From Diprion similis (taxonomy: Eukaryota; Arthropoda; Insecta; Hymenoptera; Diprionidae), in the NCBI RefSeq assembly GCF_021155765.1, contig NC_060114.1, forward strand, positions 20,876,501-20,940,500: a stretch of 64,000 bases of DNA. The letters are read 5' to 3'. Each line of letters opens with the position of its first letter. Within the stretch, counting starts at the first letter, position 1. The notes beneath the pieces are model-generated. The model ran no database searches. It saw nothing but the letters and a program-made list of their open reading frames with translations, and was not told the origin of the DNA. Of the stretch, positions 45,801 to 58,152 are shown in pieces. A program made the position numbers and the translations under genes.

Positions 45801-48800
45801 CGTACATTGTCAAGATGCAAGTTTGGTTAGGATTGGTTGGTACGCTTTGTTCGCATTCTTGGCGAGGCAATGAAACGTGACCTTAAAACGAGGTTCTTGT
45901 AATATTGACGCGCAACGCTACTACCATCTATGTGTACCTGTGTACATGTATATTTTTATACAACGTTAACGTAGGTTTTATAATTTCCCAAAACCACCGA
46001 GTTCGTATTTTTAACTCCGTGGTCAAGTCGAGCAACGTACAAGATAATGGCGGACATATTTGGACAATATCGCTGCAGAGACACATACAAAGACTGTTCC
46101 GATGGGGGAAAATCCATGATTTTCACAAACCAATTTCCACTCTGAAACGTGTGTGCGCGTGCTTTCTTTCTTAAGCATCACATCATACCTACAATAATGT
46201 AGGATAGTATTACAGGAGAGAAAACGTCGTAGGCTGTCAAGGTGGAAAGAACATACCGCGTGAGGGACTCGTAATTAAACGGTAATTATTCCGAAATTTC
46301 ACTGCAGTTCGCGCAATGACCGTAGAATAATCATCGAAAAAGTCGGAGGTATGAATTTTCGATAGAGGCGCCCTATTGTCGTGTTGGTCTAGTGTGTCCC
46401 ACATGAGCCTTGACGCCAAGAATATCCACGCGGCCAGCTCCCCAACTCAAACTCTGCCCTGGTGGAGTGAGTATTCCGATCTTGGATATCTATACGCAGT
46501 GGATAGTTGTTACATACACTGAGTGTGACTATTGCATTAATAAAAAAGATGAAGAAAAAACTTTGGTTTCCCGTAGGATAGTGTTGAGAATTTCAGCCAA
46601 ATGAGAAGAATTTCAATCCTGGAGTTAACCGCGCTTGATGCTCTCATCGGCAAGTGTATACCTATATTGTACCTATAGCTAGTTTTTGAAGAATTATATT
46701 TTCTTGTTATAACTTCGCCTCTAGCCTGTAGTTGCAGAAACAAACTTGAAACAGAGTTTCTCCTGCCCTGTTTACTCAAGCTTAATATCCACAGAAGAAA
46801 TATACCGATGCAGAGACGTAGAGTTGGCAAAATTTGTTGCATTAGTTTTGCAACTACTGAATTGCTTTCCATTCTTGCGATTGCATGACTTTTCGTTTGC
46901 ACAAGCTCCTCGACTAGTCTCGCGTAGAAAAGGGGTTGCCGATTACACACGTAGTCGACAGGCATTTGATTTTAGTCAAAGCCTGCCAAGTGTGAGGTCA
47001 ATGATCCTATAATTCCATGAACTTATCCGGCTCGTGCTAGATTATTTGTACACCTGCATATTCGAGGTTCAATGTTGACTGACTCCGATACAAGCATGGA
47101 ACGGAGAAAAGAAGAAAATAACTGGTATTGCTCAAGCCAATTAGCTGCAGTTGCAATTCCCACAATAAGAACACCTGAAGGCTGGCGATCGCCTTAGCAA
47201 TCAACGACCGGTGAACAATTCATTAATGACTTTGGATCACTGTAAACCAGACGTTGTTATCACTCCCCATACAATGTCAAAAATTGGATTTTTCAACTTC
47301 TGTCATTCGGTTCACTATAGATTGTTATCAGTGACGTTTGAAAATCACGTTTTTTGTGTTATGGTCATTCCCGCCAAGAACATTTCAACGACTAAAGTTA
47401 GATAGTCGCAATCAAAAATAACAAAAATTTTACTAATTGTAAACCACCGAATCGTTGTGGAAACTGCTAATCTATCTGAGGTAAATAAAAAAAAATTAAC
47501 CAAAATAACTCAGTGAGAACGAATTTCATGTAACAATATTGTAATTCAATACTGGATTACCAATCAAATAGAAATGTTTATCATTTTCAAATTACACTCA
47601 TAGCTTGAGTCCAACTCACTGTGTCAAGATTTGGGATGATTTTCTGCTTAAATACCAGCAAAGAGGGAAGTTGAGTGAAAAAAAGGAAAGCAATTAAGAA
47701 TCTTTTGAGAACCAGGTCAACGTGATGCGATCGATTGTTGGCCTCCAACTGACGTCACAAATACTTTTAGCCAAGACAGCTCGCATCGGAATTAGCCTTA
47801 TTCTAAATTGGAACACACCCATGTGTTCTTGTTCTTCGTAGGCGAATATAAGTGGCTCCTCAAATTTGACAGTAATTAACCATCGAATAACATAGACTTG
47901 ACCAACTCTTTTGAACCAGCCTAGGTGAGGCTGAGATTGATAAAATTTTGGTTGACATTTCGACTGACATGAAGACTTTTCGTACGTGTTTTTTCAATCT
48001 TTAGCCATACAACGCGAAATGTCATAGATTGGTTGCAGAGGAGCTTACCTAAGTGCTCATTAATCCGGACCATACAAATTTGCATTTATAGAGTTGAATA
48101 ACGCGGCGCGACAATTGAAGTTAGAAACGCGATGAACCGGCGTGCAAGGTAACCAGAATTCCAAAGCGTGCTTGTAACACAAGGGAATCACGAAGCAAAA
48201 AGTAAAGCCCCAAAGCAAAGTGAAAGATTGCCTCATTAAAGTCCAGCGGAGTATAAAAAAACCGAACTCTAGTTTTTCATTCCATATAACAGTTTATATT
48301 CTCTCTAGTACAAAGCCTTCGCAAAGATAGTCTGATCTTCGTTTCAATTGCATTCCGTTCGTTTGAGACCCCGCGAGGCTAGACCATGGCGTTCCGAAAT
48401 TAGTATTTTGAATGATTGACGTCATCAGGGTTGAGCGGTGTCACGAACAGAGACTAACTTGTTATAAGATTGCGTACTCGACGATCATTATAGCCGATTG
48501 TACCTTTCATTGATCCTAACTCTGAGTGCTTTGCGTCACTGCAGTATATGTGACAAGATAAAGGTGTACTTAGGCACAAAATACATACACTCGTACTGTG
48601 TAAGCGCGTGCTTCAAAATTGTTTTCCTCAACATGTGTAGCCCAGAAGTTGATATCTATACTGATTGCTGATTGACGATTGATGATGGTAAAATTATACG
48701 ACAGTGATGTGTGAACATCGTTCGGCGAAAAAGTTTGGTGACACGGAAGAGAGCTGCAGATTTGATTATACATATATCGAGCCCATATTCCGCGAGCGAT

Positions 48801-51800
48801 CGGAAGAAGGTCGTAAATATTTTACGGCCTACGTGGGTCGAAGGATAAGTCTTCAGGTGTGTGTATGTATGTATGTATATATATGGACTCACGCCATTAC
48901 TTGAAGCAAGAAAAAAGCCAATTATACGCTTGCGAAACCGAAATTATATGCTGGGCGTTGATTGCCACCTTTCATTGCTTATCTTACGCTGATTAGCGAT
49001 AAAGCTTTTCATCAACTCTAAACGTTCTCGGTCGATACCATTCGTTGCGTATTATTATACCGGCGTCGAAGTTCCAAGTCGTAAAAATCTTTAGCGGAAT
49101 AAAAGTTTGGACTATTAGTCGAATATCTAAGAACATTAAGTAACAGAAAGTTATCATTTTGTCGCCGTGCAACATGTATGAGTACTATATTATGGTGGGA
49201 AATAAAAAAATCTCTCCCTTTCTCTCTCTTTTGGTAGTGTAATTCTAGCATCATCTGCTGTTCATGGCCACTGACAATGAGCTTCGCTTTGTGCGAAAAA
49301 AAGTGCTCTTCTTTTTTCTTTGATTTGGTTTCTTTCTTTTGTACACAAGGAAACAAAAGGTACCATCTTTTCCGAACTTTTTACCTTTGCAATTTGTTCC
49401 CACGTAATGAAACTGAGGCCATTCTGAATATGCCACACTTATTTATGTATATATACACCCCAATAAACTCCTATCTACTTGAAAATGAAACGAGACATTT
49501 GTCTTAGGTACACATCTATCTACAGTCGAAGCCACGCCCTGCAATACGTGTACAGCAAGGAAGTATAGATAAATGTCAAGAGAGGTGATACTTTTTGTAT
49601 TCGCAAACCATGCCGTCGTAAGTGGCTTGACGTATTTGCATCGGAATCAAAGATTCTACGGGATGTAAACAAGCTTGAACTGATATAGTTATCGGCTATG
49701 GGTGTGGTGAAGTCAGTTTATCATGACGCGACGGTCGTCCAATTATCTAGAAAATTTTGCCCAGCCCCCTGCAGCAACAATATTGACGAAATAATTTCAG
49801 CGAAAATTGGAGGCTTAAGTTAATAAAGACTGGTAAATATACGCAGGGTGTATACGGGAGAGAAAAACCCATAGCCGTAAAACCTGAAAATTAATATGGC
49901 GATACCACGAAGGAGAACGAAGAAATAGTGAGGAAATTGATTGTTATTGGGAAAACTGCGTATGATGTTTTTGTTTTCGATGTTTTTTTTTCTCTCCTCT
50001 CTTACTCTCACCGAAGGTGGCCACCGTAACGGTCAGCTTTTGTCTGATAGTATACGCGGCCAAGAGAAGTTTAAATTCAATGGAAACAAACCAGTTTGAA
50101 AATCAGATATGATATGCTATTGTTTACGGTGAATCGGCAGTATTCTACCATTTCAAACATGTCGACAGGAACTGTCCGTAGGTCATGAATAACACGATAC
50201 GAGTATTACCTCTTGCAGATCAATGTGTAGGAGTATAAGAACTCGGGAGCAACGTGAGAACGGTAGTCTATACCGATTTATGTATCGGTGTTGAACTTAG
50301 TTTGCTAATTGACACTGAAACAATTTGTTTGGGTACAGAAAATCAATTCGCAAATGATGAGGGTCAAAGGGTTTGTAATAGGATTAAATTTGTTGGGTAG
50401 TATCCGTGCTAGGATCAAAGTCCGAAGTTCGAAGGAAGTGAGAAAAGCGAAACAACTGACAAAACGAAATAAATCCGTATAACCATGTTCCGAATTCGTC
50501 ACGGCTGTATTTGCTTTCAGCGAGTATCTTCAGATCGGCAATAGGTACAACAGATGTAAGTATAGCTTAATGTGGAAGTGTGGGTGTTCCTAAAAGGCTG
50601 GTGAAAAGGTTTGCTGTCTTCTACTCACGGCTGATGGCGCCAGGCTGAGGAATCAATAAGATTTAGTCTGGTTGCTTTTCTAACCCCCGTCGGTCGCGGC
50701 CTACATAATAAAGCAGTCGGCCATACGCCGCCTCAATATCGCGTCTCAACGTCTGGCGTCGTCGTCCTGGATCCGTAGGCTACTCTATACCTTGTCCAAC
50801 AGCTACCGACACAGGTTCCCAATAATTCGTGGCTAAATATTCGCGAGATAATTATCCTTAGATGATGAGGCAAACTGTCGTGGCGCTGTTGGTCAGAAGC
50901 TCGATAGTAAAGAACACTGCATGAAAGAGTTATCCTGTAAGTGAAAATTGACGTCAACTGCAAAGAGTTACTTCATTCACTTCCGCGATAACATGGATTA
51001 TCATTTTCGCGTGTATCGTTAGGTGAATTCGATTCCCATTATAAGCGGATGTGCAGAAGTAGGTTAACCGTGGATAAACACCTAAAGTTGTCGATAAACC
51101 CTCCGAGAACCCTTAAACTCGACAAAATCCTTCGCCTCTCCTCATTGGAGCGCTTCTTCTTTTCCTCGCTTGAACGTATCGACTTTCTTCGACGCGTATA
51201 CCGACGAAACAGAGAGATCCAACTCCACGCCGTAAGGACAACGCGTTATCCATCCTTCTATTCTACAGGCAACATTGAATTTACGTACTAATGATGCAGT
51301 TACTCGCAACGAACGTTAAATTACCATAAAAAAAAATCATTTCAACAAAAGACACGGAATGTAAATCCTTATACTGGTATTTCCGAAGTTGGCAACGAAC
51401 TATCCGATGAAGGAATTTAATCACATGAGCCATTTTCAGTGCGGTTATCGTTAAGGTGACGATGCATCACTCCTACAAATTGCAAGGCCCCATACACCTA
51501 AATTTGGAATTCTTCTTCGAGCTGAGAATTTCAAAAATCTTTTCAGCGGATGTTGAATGAGCTACACAGTCATCGATGCCGAAGAATGCCGATGTAGTCA
51601 CTCATCCTTGTTTCAAAGTAAAAATTAATCATAGATGATACGTATTGACGACAATGTCGATGACGATTTATTTTTATGAAGTCATCGGATCTTTCTATAT
51701 TATGACACCGCCTGTCCAGAGAATCCAACTGAATTAATTATACATGGAAACGCGGACGTGAATCGGTGAGGAACGTGCTGATGACGCGCCACTGGATACG

Positions 51801-54800
51801 AACTGACGTCATCGCCCTCACCTATGTACCTTTACAACGTACCTCGACATCTATGCAAATTACTGGGTGGCTCAACCGGTCGTTGTACAGTTCTTATTCA
51901 GCCGTTGTATCACAAGACTTATGACGCAATGGAGATTGGATTAGCAGATTCTTCGCTAGTTTAGGAATTGTTTGAATGTCTTTAGACCACAGTGCAGATC
52001 CCGTGGAACGCAATCAATTTGCAGAACCTGCAGCATTTCTAAACTTGGCTTACCGTGAATTCAAACTTTGTGTCTGTTCAATGAATTAAAATTTCTTCGG
52101 GAATATTCATTTCGTGTTCATATACCTTCGTTTCCGATGGTGGTGCCAATTCTCAATTCCGTCGGCTAAAAGAAGGAAGCGAAGTTACGCGCAGATCATT
52201 ATTGGTATACTATTATAACGCAACGAAGGTAGATGGCGCCATTGTAGTGTCGTGCATTTTTGATCGTGTCGAGCGGTGAATTGTGAGGCAAACTTTTTTT
52301 AGTCATGCTGGTTCCACAAACAAGCCTTATAATCATCGCGTCACGCATCAAGTAGGAGTCAATGTGATGGTAAAATTTCAGCGTATCAACGTGGTCAAAT
52401 AATTAAGAACAATAAACAGATGGAACTGAATTTACAGTTTGTATAGAGCTGGCAATTTGGCAAACCTCATAAATTGTACAGTCGAGGAAACGTGTTTTGT
52501 GTGGGCACGCATAAGAGGACCCGGATCTTATTTATATACCTACATTTCAAGGCCACGCTGCTGTATCTCGCGACGAATCACTACTAGAGCACAATCTGCT
52601 TTGTTCAGGTAAAAAAATTCAAATCTAGATACCACAAGTATGTGACACCTGCATTAAAGAAGAAGAGCCCGATCTGCTGTTTTCTTGCTCAGCCTTTGCT
52701 GTGTTTGCTATTTGTTAGTTTTTCGTTTTCCCTTTCAGTTACCGTTCTCTTATAATACACGCATCGTGTTCCATACCAAAATTATATCTGTTATTATCTC
52801 GCTGACTTTTTGGTAGTTAATGTGGTCGCTGTGAATTATGAACTAGAGAAGAGTGATGGACATTCTTTTCTTCGCACTCATCGCTAATTCCAGTATAAAC
52901 CAGGAACTCAGTACACGCCTGGTTTGCAGTCGGCTAGTTTATTGGCCTAATCGCTGGAAACCTAATCAGCTATCGCGGCTAGTATAATGGTGGGGGGCTA
53001 CCGTCGCCAACCCTCCGAACGTTCCTGAGTGTCATCCATTTGAATGCGTCGAATTTGTCAAGTGTCTAACCGTCAGGAGAGTGATAGGAAATCTCATTTT
53101 ACTAATGCATCAGCAGCAGCAACCGAACCTAACCTAACCTAACCTAACTCCGCTTGAACAGCTAAAGTACCAGCGCATAATCAACGATTACCGCAGAATT
53201 ATTATCTTGAAATACATTTTTTTAACTGACCTATAACCGTTCAGTGAATAACATCTTAGTGGAATCGTTAACCGCAATTGTATCACGCCTTGTAATTGTG
53301 TTGCTGTGGAAGATCGAACCGTCGATTTATTCTCGACGAATCTTTCGCCCCACGTTAGATAAACCCAACTTTATTCATGCTGTCAATTCGCATTCACGCT
53401 ATTCCATTACCCACTAACCTACTTGAAGGAGTTTGCTGATTTCCTTTCTATCGTCGAAAGTTTGTTACCGCGTGTCACAATTTCATCCTGTTTTACCGTT
53501 TTGGTATCATGCACCAGTTACAGTTATCACTTTCTCGCAAGAAATGATTAGCTTCACTGTCAAAACAACGAAAAATTTAATCTTGCCTTGTGGCAATACG
53601 CATTCGAACCCAATAGCTTCGGTCGTATAGTGTGGAGATGACGTCACTTTTACTATCGAGGTAACGCCATGTATGAATGTACCTGTATCGTCGTAACTAA
53701 TCAACGGTTGTTGGAAATGTTCAAATCTAGGAGAAGATAGTTTTGAGAGGATCATGAAAATTCTAACTGCACGCACTTTTACTGAGAACACGTTGCAAAT
53801 AATATAATAAAGCACATGACCAGATTTCACGCAAATGCTCGGCTTGAAAAAATTTTTTGATAAAAAATTGAAGAAGAGTTGCTTCATCTTTTTTTTTTAA
53901 GTTGGTTCTAATTTTTCTCACAGAAAGTGTTACATGCATTACCGACTGTACAAACGGCTTTGCGATATCGGTCTAATCTTAAGTTATACATAAAAAATTA
54001 CCACGCTATTTTCATGGCCTATAAGAAATCGATACAACGGATCCTATATTTGAAATTAATTTCCAACGAGAATCGAATCGTACTCGAAGGTCCTGAAAAA
54101 TCTAATGCAATAGCGAGCTAGCGTCATCGACCGTTTTGCTCGGCCTGCAATGTGCCACATCCTATATTTGTAAGAATTCTAACGTACAACCTGGTGAAGT
54201 CTACTTTACCAGCTGCACGTGATTCCAATCGCTGCCTTTCTCAACGCCATATTGGAATGGCGAAGTAAAGCCTCGTCGCGTGCTGCTGTTCAGTCAGTGG
54301 GAATACTAGGAACGCTACCTGCAAATGACCAATTTCGTAAAGTTTTACCGTTCAAAAATCACGAGGCTGCTCATATATCGACAACAAAACAAGATCACGG
54401 AAGGAGCTCAGGAGCGTGGCAGTTTCCGGTTCTCAAACCGGATGTATTGCTGAGGCGTTACTTCCTGAGGCATGGCATAAATTTGTTTTAACTATTTTGT
54501 GCCGGCAGGATGCGCATTGAACGATCGATTTCACTTCTCACGTTCAAAAAGATTATATACGGCAGGCCCATCACGCCCGACCTTGACGTCGACGCAAAAA
54601 ATTGTTTAGTGGTTAGGTTCGGCTCACAGATGCCGATCTGTTTGTCCTCGTTGAAGCCGGGAAATTTTTGCCCGTCAATAGATTGGACAAGAGGAAGAAA
54701 CTGCCAACGTACGACCCTGTTTTGAAATATTTTTAGCAGTTGCCTAATCGCTTTCAAGGCAGGGCCGTAAACTGTTGGCAAAAGAGTCCCGAACTTTCAA

Positions 54801-56947
54801 ACAATGTCAAAATTTAGTATAAACATGCTATAAAGAAGTCGCCGGCGACGTAACAAAACCTGTTCCTGGGCAAATTTTCGCCTCAAATCTTTTCTTAGAC
54901 GTTCGTTTTCGGTATGCCTAGGTAGGCTCCGTGTATACTCTCCAGAATATTTCCAGCTGCCAAAAGCAGCCAGTAATGGTATGAGAAGTGGAGAAAAAAA
55001 ACATTGTCTGCAAAGATTTTTCCTCTCAACTCGCATTATACGCTCGAACGTGTATTCAGTCGCCGATTGACCGGTTGATGGAATTCAACATGCGATTCCT
55101 TTGACTTCCCTTTTTGATATTAAAGATACGGTAGGATTCACTCTCGTATATCCTTTTTTTGCGACTGCCTTATACGCGGACCTGGTAAAGTCCTAAATTG
55201 ATCTCGCATCAGCCCTCTGCAGAGCCACATTACTCATCGGTTGTGTTTGGCGCTCGTGCGGTAAGGTGGATTCATCAATTACACCCTAAGCTGATCCAGA
55301 CGCCTGCACGTCAGCCTCTTCCTCTCCACATACTTCCATCAACGGGGGATTAAACTTCTTCTTACAACCGTAGTAAGGAAAGCGGGGTAAAAGATTTCGG
55401 GTGGATAAATGCTTATTCGAGCCCTGAACGACGAACACCCTGATATTCCTCATCCGTAGCTCCACCGTCTGTTCAAAAGCCTACTGTAGGCAAGCGAGGT
55501 AACCTATAATAACCAGGTCAACCATGGATAGGGATCTGTATCATCATTAGAGGTGCAGCCTGACAGAAGCGCGACGAGACCGGGTATGACTATAGAAGAG
55601 GACGGGCGCGTGACGGACTCTTATCGAGACCAACGTTGACCGTGTCAACAAGGAACGACGTTGAGGACGGGACAGAAGTGTATCCAAGTGCAAGCCACAG
55701 GTGCATTGGCACCAGGTCAAACTTGTCTCGACGCGCATTGTTTCGCGCTGCCTCATCAGGTTACCTACCCATTCCATAGCGTGCAGTTTAGTTTGAATTC
55801 TTTTTTTTTTTTTCAATAGGCATTTCGTAGATGATTGATTCTTTTTCTTCTTCTTCTTCTTCTTCGCAAGTATCTTGTTTAGCTTTCGATATTTATTTTT
55901 CTTCGTCTATTTCCCTTTACTTACATCCGGCTCTGCAGCGAGTTAATTACTTCTCTCAATAAAACACACCGTTTGTTTCTCGCAGTTTTATGTATCCATC
56001 GCTACCTATAACGGCGCGGTGCGGTGGTCATCTTCGAAACGAACATCGGATCAGCCTGCGAAGATTTTACATCTTGTTATTCTCCGAGTTTTTTGATTAT
56101 TGTTATTACTATTTTTTTCTTTACAACTACCATCAAATTCTCGCGTAATTACTTCTTTCCGTAAACTATTAGAATCGAATAACCTTCTCGCAGCTTCGAC
56201 CAACACTGTTGGTCTCCAATAATCTTATGACAACGATAAATCAAGGAAGCATTTGCAAACCTTGAAATAACTAGAACAAATTATTCTCGTTCGAAATTTC
56301 CTCCATATTACTTATAGCAGCAGAGGACTATGCGTGGGTGATTATATTACGAATTCTTAATCGAATTTTGCACCTCTGTGACAAACTGCATTATTACGAG
56401 TAGGTTAGGTAGGTATCCTTTATAAGCTGATGAGTGTATCTATAATGTAATAGAACGACAATAAATTCCGGAAGCGTGGAGCGTTGCGTTAATACCTAAC
56501 GTCATACCTACAATGTGTACACGTGAATACACACGTTCAAATGTATCGCAGCATGCACGTCGAATCGATATTTTCATATAATGATTCACACATACGTCCG
56601 CGCGTCTGTCTGCTCCAAGTCTTTCGTTCCGTCTGGTCTCCAGATTAAAGTTAAATCTTAGCTAACCACCTGGCGTCGAGACACTGTTGATGACGCGCGG
56701 GGTTAGAACGAGGCCAAAAATTCCTCTTTTTTTTCTTTTCTTCTTCTTTTTCTTTCATTTATACTTAATGACGAAACGAGAACGGAGTGACCCGAATACA
56801 ATCAGCGTAAAATTTTTTGCAGAATTTTTAATTTATCTCAACACCCGTAGCTACTTGAATTCACACCTGCACATCCTATAACATATGTGCTGCATTCTTC
56901 TTAGAGTTAATTAAACTTCGAACTGCTGTGTTTATTCCCTGCAACAG
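42878..56947. other. 14-kb stretch without a supportable gene
   Basis: I find no recognisable domain, no tRNA-like fold and no multi-exon model on either strand. The stretch holds TG runs near 43676-43711, a 12-bp palindrome at 44918-44950, a CCTAA run at 53127-53148 and TTC repeats near 55845-55865. It may be one or more large introns of a gene starting near 42.4 kb, or intergenic DNA. A weak exon-like ORF at 48704-48857 is listed under findings. Confidence 0.5.
53127..53148. repeat. Interstitial telomere-like (CCTAA)n run
   Basis: About four and a half perfect CCTAA units on the + strand, just after a CAGCAGCAGC tract. It is too short to be a telomere and resembles the run at 39691. Confidence 0.85.
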
Positions 56948-57161
56948 ATCAATGATCTCTGCACCCGAGCCATTTGATATCGAACGGAACATCGAATCGA
57001 GGCCAGAAGTTCATCCTCAAAGTTTTTCATCTAGCCTAACATCAAATCCCGATCAATTAACTTGCCCGACACTCGAGATGAGTCTGAGGTTTCTTGTATT
57101 ATTACAACGTAACGCACATCGATATATGTGTACATATATAGGTATGTGCGTGTATATGTAA

Positions 57162-57960
57162 AAACTGTTATAATTATAAGATTTTCATCCTTATATACTA
57201 CAACTTTCAACGAAGTATATTATAGACAGAAAAGAAATAGTTAATTTTTATGCATGCTACACATCTTGTTGCTGTGATTATAATTTTTGTTTCATAATAT
57301 ATGGTGTAGCATACATTTAACAACGCATGTGCAGCATATGTTCGTTGTACTGGGATTGTCACTTTGCAATGCGTCATCTGGTAGAAAAAGATCAAGCTAA
57401 TACAAGCAGGCTGACAGCTGAGCGTTGACTGTGTTTTTTCGCTTGTGGTTTGTAGAACAGGTATATTATTGATTATGTTTCACCACCTTATGTAATATGA
57501 GTAATTTGAAAGTTCAAGAATTACGATTTTCCGCCATTAAAATAAAAAACTTAGGTTATGTGGTGATAAAATGGCGCCGACAACCAGGCTATGACGTTAC
57601 GCGGACATTTTTCAATATATCCGTGTAAGATGTCTACATTTAGATACGTAAACTGGTTGCATTTCGACTGTACATACTAGTTTTTTTTAAATCATTCAAT
57701 TACGAATAAGATAATAGATATTTACTCTGGCTACTTCACTGTTGACGAGACATTTATCATCAGGAATCAGGTCTGTGCTTAGTAAATTTGGCACCAACGT
57801 TTTTGATCGCTCCTTAATTTTCATATTCAACGTTTGACTTGAAACATTTTTCTATTAATTCTATACTGCTCGCAGTTTTATTGTTTTTAAATAACAACAA
57901 AAGTGCAGATAATAATGCGGAAATACGTGCATGCAGATTCTCGTTCACGCTGCAGCATAG
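57162..57960. other. Noncoding stretch before the candidate terminal exon
   Basis: AT-rich sequence with no recognisable coding region; it ends in the polypyrimidine tract TCTCGTTCACGCTGCAG. It would be intron if the 57961 exon is real. Confidence 0.4.
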
Positions 57961-58152
57961 AAAAGATCGGTGCTGACGAAGTCGCCGTCGAAGGGCAGGC
58001 CAATGGAACGTTTCATAAATAGCCAACCGGCGACCGCAGCGACACGCGACGACAATTCGAATCGCAACCCCAACTTTCAATCCGAATACTCCGAATTCCA
58101 TTTTGACGGTGCGGTCGTCGGCGCTGACATCACGACGACGAACTCGACCTAG
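57961..58152 (+). CDS. Candidate terminal coding exon of an unidentified gene
   Basis: An open frame of 63 codons runs from an acceptor-like GCTGCAGCATAG to a TAG. The peptide starts KRSVLTKSPSKGRPMERFIN, continues through NPNFQSEYSEFHF, and ends DITTTNST. Third positions in the second half are mostly C or G (for example CGC GAC GAC AAT TCG AAT CGC AAC CCC AAC), unlike the AT-rich surroundings, which supports real coding use. I do not recognise the protein. A second acceptor five bases upstream (CTGCAG) would open another frame ending earlier at TAG (58019-58021), so the reading frame is not certain. It could be the 3' end of a gene starting near 42.4 kb. Confidence 0.35.
   Translation, partial: KRSVLTKSPSKGRPMERFINSQPATAATRDDNSNRNPNFQSEYSEFHFDGAVVGADITTTNST

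Noticed and set aside
46537..46965. 142-codon minus-strand ORF
   Set aside because: It is long enough to notice, but codon use is not biased, no domain is recognisable and no splice context supports it.
54488..54781. 97-codon minus-strand ORF with an overlapping + strand ORF, considered as a transposase fragment
   Set aside because: Neither frame shows a catalytic motif or terminal repeats; no family could be named.
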